From Bacteroides intestinalis (GTDB lineage: Bacteria > Bacteroidota > Bacteroidia > Bacteroidales > Bacteroidaceae): a stretch of 64,000 bases of DNA. The DNA lies in the NCBI RefSeq assembly GCF_003464595.1, contig NZ_QRZF01000020.1, positions 1-64,000 of the forward strand. Direction: 5' to 3'. How positions within the stretch are numbered: the stretch's first letter is position 1; every line of letters begins with the position of its first letter. The notes beneath the pieces are model-generated. The model was not told the origin of the DNA, searched no databases, and saw nothing but the letters and a program-made list of their open reading frames with translations. Position numbers and translations under genes: made by a program. This document shows, piece after piece, positions 57,177-64,000 of the stretch.

Positions 57177-58724
57177 ATGAAGAATATAGCCTTTATTATT
57201 TATGTTTTTGTAGTTGTTGTGTGGTGTGCAGGATGTACTTCCTCTTCCTCCCAAACAGCAGTTCCGTCTGAGGTAACGATGACGCAGGATGAACTGGCTG
57301 ATAAAATAAGAGGTGGCTGGGCGGCTAAGACCATTGGTTGTACCTATGGTGGGCCCGTAGAGTTTCTGCATAACGGTACAATGATTCAAGACTATACTCC
57401 TATAAAATGGTCCAAGGACAGAGTAAAGTTCTATTTTGATACTTTTCCCGGTTTATATGATGATCTGTACGTAGACATCATCTTTGTTAATGTGTTCGAA
57501 CGTTTAGGTCTGGAAGCTCCGGCCGATTCGTTTGCAATCAGCTTTGCCAATGCCGGTTTTCCATTATGGCATGCCAACCAGGTTGCCAAGTATAATATCA
57601 AACAAGGCATTATGCCGCCTATGTCCGGTCATTGGTTGAATAATCCCCATGCTGATGATATAGATTATCAGATTGAAGCAGATTTCGCAGGGTTGATGAC
57701 ACCGGGTATGCCCAATACTGCTTCCGAAATATCTGATAGAGTAGGACATATCTTCACTTACGGTGATGGCTGGTACGGAGGCGTATATGTTGGTGCGTTG
57801 TATTCTATGGCTTTTGTTTCCGATGATATGGAAGTCGTTGTTTCGGAGGCACTGAAAACAATTCCCGAACAGAGTGATTTTTACCGTTGCATGAAAGATG
57901 TGATAGACTGGTATAAGCAGTATCCGAATGACTGGAAACAGACCTGGTTCGAGTGCCAGAAGAAGTGGACATCGGAGGTTGGTTGTCCTGACGGTGTTTT
58001 TGCTCCGTTTGATATTGATGCAAAGATTAACAGTGCCTATGTCATAATGGGGTTATTGTATGGACAGAAAGATTTCTTTTCCACAATTGACATAGCTGCC
58101 CGTTGTGGACAGGATTCGGATTGCAATGCAGCTACAGCTGCCGGTATTTTGGGTACGATGATAGGATATTCTAATATTCCGGAGAATTGGAAAGAAAGTC
58201 TTTATGAAATAGAAGACATACCTTTTGCCTATACAGATGTATCTCTTAATAAACTATCGGAACTGGGCTTGAAACATGCTTTGCAAGTAATAGAAAAAGA
58301 AGGTGGTAAAGTAGATAATGGGCAGGTGACTATTAAAGTTCAAAAACCTGTTGCTGTAAAATATGAGAAAGCATTTGAAGGTCATTATCCGGTGGATAAA
58401 CTGGCTGTCAATACTACTTTACAGGATAATACCGGCTTTGTGTTCGATGGCATCGGTTTCGTTTTGAAAGGATATGTGAAATGTACAGATGAAAACTATG
58501 TGGCTCAGGTTGAAATGTATATTGACGGTAATCTGATTGAAACGGCAAATCTGCCAGTTGCCAAAGCATCTTCCATTGATGATAGAAGGGTAGATCTTTT
58601 CCATAGATATCAGTTGCAAAATGCAAAGCATGAGATCAGTTTTAAATGGTTGAACCCTCATAAAGATGCACACATTTATTTGGGTGAAGCAGTAATCTAT
58701 TCAGATAAGCAGAATTTTAATTAA
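57177..58724 (+). CDS. ADP-ribosylglycohydrolase-family lipoprotein
   Basis: A 515-residue protein with a likely lipoprotein signal (Cys20 in WCAGCTSS). Residues about 35-370 match the ADP-ribosylglycohydrolase fold: GGWAAKTIGCTYGGPVE (first acidic site), YDDLYVDI (residues 94-101) replacing the usual TDDT, HADDIDYQIEADFAG and GQDSDCNAATAAGILG. Residues about 385-510 form a carbohydrate-module-like beta-sandwich. A surface lipoprotein in a glycan operon is unlikely to act on ADP-ribosylated proteins, so a glycosidic or ribosyl-phosphate substrate is more probable. Confidence 0.85.
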   Translation: MKNIAFIIYVFVVVVWCAGCTSSSSQTAVPSEVTMTQDELADKIRGGWAAKTIGCTYGGPVEFLHNGTMIQDYTPIKWSKDRVKFYFDTFPGLYDDLYVDIIFVNVFERLGLEAPADSFAISFANAGFPLWHANQVAKYNIKQGIMPPMSGHWLNNPHADDIDYQIEADFAGLMTPGMPNTASEISDRVGHIFTYGDGWYGGVYVGALYSMAFVSDDMEVVVSEALKTIPEQSDFYRCMKDVIDWYKQYPNDWKQTWFECQKKWTSEVGCPDGVFAPFDIDAKINSAYVIMGLLYGQKDFFSTIDIAARCGQDSDCNAATAAGILGTMIGYSNIPENWKESLYEIEDIPFAYTDVSLNKLSELGLKHALQVIEKEGGKVDNGQVTIKVQKPVAVKYEKAFEGHYPVDKLAVNTTLQDNTGFVFDGIGFVLKGYVKCTDENYVAQVEMYIDGNLIETANLPVAKASSIDDRRVDLFHRYQLQNAKHEISFKWLNPHKDAHIYLGEAVIYSDKQNFN

Positions 58725-58738
58725 TAAACATAGAAACT

Positions 58739-60289
58739 ATGAAACAGAACATTCGAGTAATACTATTTGGCCTATTGGCAATGTTGGTTGCGATGCCGTC
58801 AGTAACTGCATGTGCTGCTAATGACACTTCCGGTAAGCAGGGAAAAGTCGGAAAGCCAGTCACAGGTGTAAAACCTATTACCGGCACATGGATCAATCTG
58901 GCATATAAAGATGTGCGTAATAAATATACCAATCCTCAAAACTTTGATAATACAGACCCGAAGTTGTGGGCGGCTAAGGTTCGTGAATTAGCGGCTATGG
59001 GCATTGAATATCTGGTATTCATGGAGGTAGCTAATGAAGGTAAGGCATATTATCCTTCTAAAATCATGCCTTGGCTGTATGATAAGGGCACGAAAAGTCC
59101 TGTAGATGCTATCCTTGATGAAGCAGCAAAACATAACGTGAAAGTATTTATGAGTACCGGTTGGGCAAAAGATCAGGATGATAATCTGCTGGACCCGGCA
59201 ATCAAAGAACGCCAGTTACAGATTATGGAAGAACTGGCCTCTCTTTACAAAAATCATAAGGCTTTTTATGGTTGGTATTTGCCGGTAGAAGATTGTATCT
59301 GTCCGATTTTTGCCGAACATGCCGTACAATCGGTTAATACATTGGCTGAAAAGGCGCAAACTCTGACGCCTGGCAAGAAAACTTTGATATCTCCTTATGG
59401 AATTGGTTTGTCGGAGTTTGATAATCCGGATTTTGAGAAACAGATGGCAAAATTGAAGGTCGATATTATAGCTTATCAGGACGAAGTGGGTTGCGTGCGT
59501 GATAAGTTCACACTTCCCCGTTTGAAAAAGAACTGGCAAAGAATGCGTGATATTCACAATCGACTGAATATTGAAATGTGGGCAAATTGCGAAACATTTA
59601 CGTGGGAAGAAGGTACGAACGACCGTCAGTCCGCTTTGATTCCGGCTGCCTATTCTCGTTTACTGTCTCAGCAGGCAGCTGCATCTGCAGCAGGGGTAGA
59701 CCGCATTATTTCGTTCATGTTTGGTGGCATCATTGAAGATCCGAAATCTTCTTATCAGTTGGGGCAACCGGTTTGGTCTAATGATGTATGCAACAAATAT
59801 ATGGCGTGGAGAAACGGCGATACATACTGGCAAATGTTTGAAGCAACTCTATTGGAAAAACTGATGAATACAGCTACTCCTGACATGATTAGTAAATCGG
59901 ACATGCAAGCCCTGCTGGATGGCAAAGTAGCTGAAGAAAATAGTGAAGACAACCGTTGGGTGAAGTTTGACCAGGGACACCATGAAATAGTGGTGGATTT
60001 GCAAAAGAAAACTCCGGTCAAGAATATCATGGTGCGTACATTGAACTATAATCCGGAAGGAATCAATACCCCGCTGAAAGTCTATGTATATACTTCAGAA
60101 GATGGAAAAACTTATGGTCTGGCTTCTATCAAAGATACCCCATATTTTCCGAATAATAAGCATGATGCCTGGATTGACGGGATATTATTCGAAAAGTTGA
60201 ATGAAAATGCAAGGTATATAAAGGTTGCTTTTGATGTTCCTCAGAAAGTATATATGGATGAATTATTTATTAATCCTACCATCAAATAA
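58739..60289 (+). CDS. DUF4434 TIM-barrel protein 3 with C-terminal sugar-binding-like domain
   Basis: A 516-residue exported protein, signal peptide about 1-26. DUF4434 domain at about 42-355 with Glu184 (YGWYLPVE), Gln247-Asp248 (AYQDEVG) and Glu285 (WANCETF). Residues about 395-515 form an F5/8-type C or DUF5109-like beta-sandwich (RWVKFDQGHHEIVVDLQKKTPVKNIMVRTLN) typical of carbohydrate-binding modules. A Cys in SVTACAAND might instead be a lipidation site. It is the last enzyme gene before susC. Confidence 0.87.
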   Translation: MKQNIRVILFGLLAMLVAMPSVTACAANDTSGKQGKVGKPVTGVKPITGTWINLAYKDVRNKYTNPQNFDNTDPKLWAAKVRELAAMGIEYLVFMEVANEGKAYYPSKIMPWLYDKGTKSPVDAILDEAAKHNVKVFMSTGWAKDQDDNLLDPAIKERQLQIMEELASLYKNHKAFYGWYLPVEDCICPIFAEHAVQSVNTLAEKAQTLTPGKKTLISPYGIGLSEFDNPDFEKQMAKLKVDIIAYQDEVGCVRDKFTLPRLKKNWQRMRDIHNRLNIEMWANCETFTWEEGTNDRQSALIPAAYSRLLSQQAAASAAGVDRIISFMFGGIIEDPKSSYQLGQPVWSNDVCNKYMAWRNGDTYWQMFEATLLEKLMNTATPDMISKSDMQALLDGKVAEENSEDNRWVKFDQGHHEIVVDLQKKTPVKNIMVRTLNYNPEGINTPLKVYVYTSEDGKTYGLASIKDTPYFPNNKHDAWIDGILFEKLNENARYIKVAFDVPQKVYMDELFINPTIK

Positions 60290-60341
60290 CAACTAAACAG
60301 AGAGTGATAAAGTTTAATTTAATTAATCCAAAAATGAGTCT

Positions 60342-63300
60342 ATGAAAAGATTGCACAAATCGATGAATGGAATTATTGGTGTGCTTTTAATGGCACTAAT
60401 GTTAGTTCCGAATGGTTTGAAGGCTGAAACTACAGACATGCTTCAAACGTCTAAAATTACGGGCATTGTAACCGATGATTCAGGTGAACCTGTAATTGGT
60501 GTTACAGTTCGTGTGAAAAATGCAACGGCGGGAGCTATTACAGATGTAAACGGACGTTACTCGGTAAATGCTTCCAGTAATGCTACTTTAGTTTTTTCTT
60601 TTGTGGGTTACAAAACTCAGGAAGTAGCAGTGAAAGGTAAAGCTACTGTAAATGTTACATTACATGAAGATAGCCACATGTTGGAAGAAACAGTGGTTAT
60701 CGGTTACGGTAGTGTACCTAAAAAGGATCTTACGGGTTCTATCTCTTCCTTGAAAAGTGACGATTTACTGAAAACAAATCCGACGAGTATTAATCAAGGT
60801 TTGCAGGGTAAAATGGCAGGTGTACAAGTTTCACAAGCCGATGGTGCTCCTGGTGCAGGTGTAACTATCCAGATACGTGGTGCCAACTCATTTACTACCA
60901 ATACAGAACCATTGTATATTCTGGACGGCGTGCCCTTCACGGCAGGTGAAGCGCCCTCGACTGACTTCGGAACGAAATCCAATAATAACCCTCTGAGTTT
61001 AATTAGCCCGCAGGATATAGAGTCTATTCAGGTATTGAAAGATGCTTCTGCCACAGCTATCTATGGTTCGCGTGCTGCTAATGGTGTGGTTATTATCACG
61101 ACTAAGAGTGGTGCTCAGGGCAAGGCAAGAGTTCAGTTCAGTGCTAATTTCAGTATGTCAAAACCTGTAAAACTGATTGATGTTTTAAGTGCGGGCGATT
61201 ATGCACAGTTCAAGAACGAATGTACTATTTTCGGTTATATGTATGATGGCAAGAATTATGTTTCCGACGAAAGTCTTCCTTATCCTATACCCGGCCATTG
61301 GTCAATTAAAAAGGGTACCGATCCTGTGACTGGTGAAGAGATCATTCTTGAGAGAAAATATCTGCCTAGTCCTGATGATTTCCGTAATGGTTTTGACTTG
61401 CGTGAAGATGGAAATTTGTTCTATGGTACTAACTGGCAGAAGGAAATTTTCCGTGATGCGTTTAGTCAGGAGTATAGTCTGAATGTTTCCGGTGGTGACC
61501 AGAAAGGATCTTATATGTATTCTGGCGGTTATCTTGATCAGCAGGGTGTTATTGTGAACTCTTATTATAAGCGCTACAATGTTCGTGCAAATAATAATCG
61601 TAAGATTAATGATTATGTTGAAATCGGTAGTAATCTGACTTTCACAAAATCGGAAAATCGCCTGGCCCGTACTAATACGGAAAACTATGGTGTGATTGAG
61701 TCCGCAATTGCATTTAATCCGACTCGTCCGGTATTCGACCCGGATGCAGACTCTAAATATTCAGAGGACTTTGCTTCTGGTTTGGCAAATCCATATCTGA
61801 GTGCTCATACAGAAAAGAATGTGCTTGAAACTTATGGTATTTATGCTTCTGGTTTTGGTGAAATAACATTTGTGGATTGGCTGAAGTTCCGTCAGAACAT
61901 CGGTTATGGTTATACCTATAACGAACGTAGCCAATATTATAATCGCTACACCGGTTCAGGACAAAATCCTACCAATGGTTATGGAAGAAAAGATGATAAT
62001 GCATACGAGGGTTTTACTTTAGAGTCTTTACTTACTTTTGAAAAGAAGTTTGGTGTGCATGCTTTCAATGTTGTTGCCGGTATGACTTATGAAAAGTCTA
62101 TGGGAAGAAGCAAATATATGCTTGCCAAGAATTTCCCGAATGATATTACAGAAGATAACGATATGAATGCTGCAGTAGGTGAAAAAGAAATTGGAAGCGG
62201 CAGATGGCGTTCACAGTTGATGTCTTATCTGGCTCGTGCCAATTATAATCTGTTAGACCGTTATTTATTCACCGCATCATTCCGCCGTGATGGTTCCAGT
62301 CGTTTCAATCCTCTGAACCGTTGGTCTAATTTCTATTCCGGTGCTATTGCATGGCGTATGTCTGATGAGGCATTTATTAAGAATCTTAATTTCTTTGATA
62401 ACCTGAAGTTGCGTTTCAGTGCCGGTCAGACTGGTAACCAGGGTATTAGTGCCTATGCAACCCGTTCTCGCTTCGAAGCCCAGAATTATCCGTTCGATGG
62501 AACGATGAATCCTGGTGCCGGTGAAGATCGTTGGGGAGGACCTGCTGCCGCTAATTTGAAGTGGGAGACAACGAATCAGTTTAACCTTGGTTTGGATGCA
62601 GCTTTCTTCAATAATCGTGTAAATCTGGTTGTTGATTTGTATTACAAGAAAACAACGGACTTATTACAGTATCGTTATATTGATATGAGTTCTGGTTTCA
62701 ATCAGATAGCTTGTAATTATGGCGATGTAACCAATAAAGGTCTTGAAATAACAGCACATGTCATTCCGGTGAAAACCCGCGACTGGATGTGGACATTAGA
62801 TGCCAATATCTCTTTCAACCGCAATAAAATTGGTGGTTTGAATGCCGATCAGTTCTCTGATGTAGCTTGGGGTATTGAAAGTATGTTCCTGAGAAGAAAT
62901 GGTCATCCTATTGGTACTTTGTACGGATATGTGGAAGATGGATTCTATGATAATGAGGCTGAAGTACGTGCTGATCCATATTACAGAGATGCAACTCCTT
63001 CTAAAGTGAAATCTATGGTTGGGCAGGTGAAGTATAAGAACCTGGATGACGATCCGGTAATCGATGACCGTGATAAGACGATTATTGGTGATACGAATCC
63101 CGATTATCAATATGGTATTACCAGTACATTGAACTGGAAGAAATGGACATTCAGCTTCTTCCTGCAAGGTACACAAGGAAATGATATTTTGAATGTGAAC
63201 TTGAAGCAGTTTGATGTAGCGGTAGGTTCGGGTAATATGCCTTATTTCGTATTCAACAACCGTTGGACACCTGAAAACAGAGCTGCAGCTAAATGGCCGC

Positions 63301-63593
63301 GTGCCGATGGTACCTTTACCCGTGCTATGAAAGCTTCCGACCGTTATATTGTAGATGGTTCTTATCTGCGTTGTAAGAATATTAGTTTAAGCTATAATTG
63401 GGCTCATCCGGTGAAATTTGTAGAGTCCATTAACATCGTAGCAAGTATAACTAACCTGTTTACTATTTCCGGTTATGAATGGTATGACCCGGATGTAAAC
63501 GCGTTCGGTAGTGACCCGACTCGTAGAGGTGTGGATATGTCATCATATCCGAGTGCCCGTACATTTAACTTAGGTATTCAATTAGCATTCTAA
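60342..63593 (+). CDS. SusC/RagA TonB-dependent outer-membrane transporter
   Basis: A 1083-residue transporter with a signal peptide (about 1-28), a carboxypeptidase-like regulatory domain (about 38-112: KITGIVTDDSGEPVIGVTV), a TonB-box region (ETVVIGYGSVPKKDLTGSI), a plug (about 125-255, with AIYGSRAANGVVIITTK) and a 22-strand barrel ending YPSARTFNLGIQLAF. It imports oligosaccharide released at the surface, working with the SusD-like lipoprotein encoded 12 bases downstream. Confidence 0.96.
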   Translation: MKRLHKSMNGIIGVLLMALMLVPNGLKAETTDMLQTSKITGIVTDDSGEPVIGVTVRVKNATAGAITDVNGRYSVNASSNATLVFSFVGYKTQEVAVKGKATVNVTLHEDSHMLEETVVIGYGSVPKKDLTGSISSLKSDDLLKTNPTSINQGLQGKMAGVQVSQADGAPGAGVTIQIRGANSFTTNTEPLYILDGVPFTAGEAPSTDFGTKSNNNPLSLISPQDIESIQVLKDASATAIYGSRAANGVVIITTKSGAQGKARVQFSANFSMSKPVKLIDVLSAGDYAQFKNECTIFGYMYDGKNYVSDESLPYPIPGHWSIKKGTDPVTGEEIILERKYLPSPDDFRNGFDLREDGNLFYGTNWQKEIFRDAFSQEYSLNVSGGDQKGSYMYSGGYLDQQGVIVNSYYKRYNVRANNNRKINDYVEIGSNLTFTKSENRLARTNTENYGVIESAIAFNPTRPVFDPDADSKYSEDFASGLANPYLSAHTEKNVLETYGIYASGFGEITFVDWLKFRQNIGYGYTYNERSQYYNRYTGSGQNPTNGYGRKDDNAYEGFTLESLLTFEKKFGVHAFNVVAGMTYEKSMGRSKYMLAKNFPNDITEDNDMNAAVGEKEIGSGRWRSQLMSYLARANYNLLDRYLFTASFRRDGSSRFNPLNRWSNFYSGAIAWRMSDEAFIKNLNFFDNLKLRFSAGQTGNQGISAYATRSRFEAQNYPFDGTMNPGAGEDRWGGPAAANLKWETTNQFNLGLDAAFFNNRVNLVVDLYYKKTTDLLQYRYIDMSSGFNQIACNYGDVTNKGLEITAHVIPVKTRDWMWTLDANISFNRNKIGGLNADQFSDVAWGIESMFLRRNGHPIGTLYGYVEDGFYDNEAEVRADPYYRDATPSKVKSMVGQVKYKNLDDDPVIDDRDKTIIGDTNPDYQYGITSTLNWKKWTFSFFLQGTQGNDILNVNLKQFDVAVGSGNMPYFVFNNRWTPENRAAAKWPRADGTFTRAMKASDRYIVDGSYLRCKNISLSYNWAHPVKFVESINIVASITNLFTISGYEWYDPDVNAFGSDPTRRGVDMSSYPSARTFNLGIQLAF

Positions 63594-63605
63594 AAAAGTA
63601 AGAAT

Positions 63606-64000
63606 ATGAAACTGTTAAAAATATTAAGCTTATGTGCTGCAGGTTTGTTTCTGACCACTTCATGTGACTTGGAAGAGGAAACATTTACCTTTGTTGCAGG
63701 TGAAGATGTTGCTGCCGAAGGTTCGTATGATCAGTTGGTGGCAGGTGCTTATCATACTTTGCATTGGCCTTTCACATGGGGTAATTATCATAATGTGGTG
63801 AACTTCGATTGTGATTATCAAACAGGGCCGAGCTGGGCTTTTGGTGATGAAGGTGCCGGCAACTTTTATGATAAAAATTCGACAAAAAACTTCTATCAAT
63901 ATTATTGTACTACTATCCACAGAGCCAATTATCACTATTACTTAGTACAGAAGATAACAGGTGTTACTGAAAAAGAAAAGAATAATGCATTGGGAGAGCT
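63606..64000 (+). CDS. SusD/RagB-like lipoprotein, partial
   Basis: Only the first 131 codons are in the window. They encode a lipoprotein signal with Cys19 in FLTTSCDLEEE, followed by a helical start (GSYDQLVAGAYHTLHWPFTWGNY) typical of SusD tetratricopeptide-like folds. It is the glycan-binding lid of the SusC transporter. The gene runs off the right edge. Confidence 0.9.
   Translation, partial: MKLLKILSLCAAGLFLTTSCDLEEETFTFVAGEDVAAEGSYDQLVAGAYHTLHWPFTWGNYHNVVNFDCDYQTGPSWAFGDEGAGNFYDKNSTKNFYQYYCTTIHRANYHYYLVQKITGVTEKEKNNALGE

Overview
The window is chromosomal DNA from a member of the Bacteroidales, almost certainly the genus Bacteroides. The evidence is the Bacteroides-type promoters (a -7 box TAnnTTTG with TTG about 20 bp upstream), a SusC/SusD pair, DUF4434 and DUF4494 proteins, PcfJ/PcfK proteins, a UpxY-like NusG paralogue and an IntDOT-like tyrosine recombinase. 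I cannot assign a species. The window holds three blocks.

Block 1 (about 1-39,302) is a nearly complete HK97-fold siphovirus prophage at the 3' end of a tRNA-Thr(CGT) gene. From left to right it has a lysogeny region (secreted protein coupled to a LexA-like repressor, paired palindromic operators, a leader with complex base-pairing potential), a Rha/KilAC regulator, and a replication/early region (NinG-like, gene II/X-like initiator, DUF3127, PcfK, PcfJ, many small proteins). A second tyrosine recombinase and an HNH nuclease follow, then a leftward two-gene unit with its own operators. Then come packaging and head genes (terS, terL, portal, protease, capsid), connectors, tail tube, chaperone, tape measure and tail tip/fibres, and lysis genes (holin, GH108 endolysin, spanin candidate). 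Between the lysis genes and the integrase sits an AT-rich cargo operon of two phosphoribosyltransferases, a DprA/SLOG-fold protein and a HAD phosphatase. This is my best candidate for an undescribed nucleotide-based defence or conflict system. Four copies of a 20-25 bp motif lie at gene-module boundaries in the packaging/tail region.

Block 2 (39,568-45,747) is a short envelope-polysaccharide cluster: a CapD/WbpM-like membrane protein with a degenerate active site, a six-SLBB Wza-type exporter, a Wzz-type chain-length protein, a UpxY-like protein reduced to its NGN domain, and a WbuC cupin. It has no glycosyltransferase, flippase or polymerase, so it looks like a remnant or an accessory export unit.

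Block 3 (45,744-64,000) is a glycan-utilisation locus. A divergent ROK repressor faces a long operon encoding four DUF4434 TIM-barrel domains, two calcineurin-like phosphoesterases (one fused to DUF4434), a sugar-porter MFS transporter, an AGE-type 2-epimerase, a sialate O-acetylesterase, an ADP-ribosylglycohydrolase-family lipoprotein, and SusC plus the start of SusD. The four DUF4434 domains share an E...QD...E pattern that I propose as the active site of an uncharacterised glycoside hydrolase family acting with a phosphoesterase on a phosphorylated and O-acetylated glycan.
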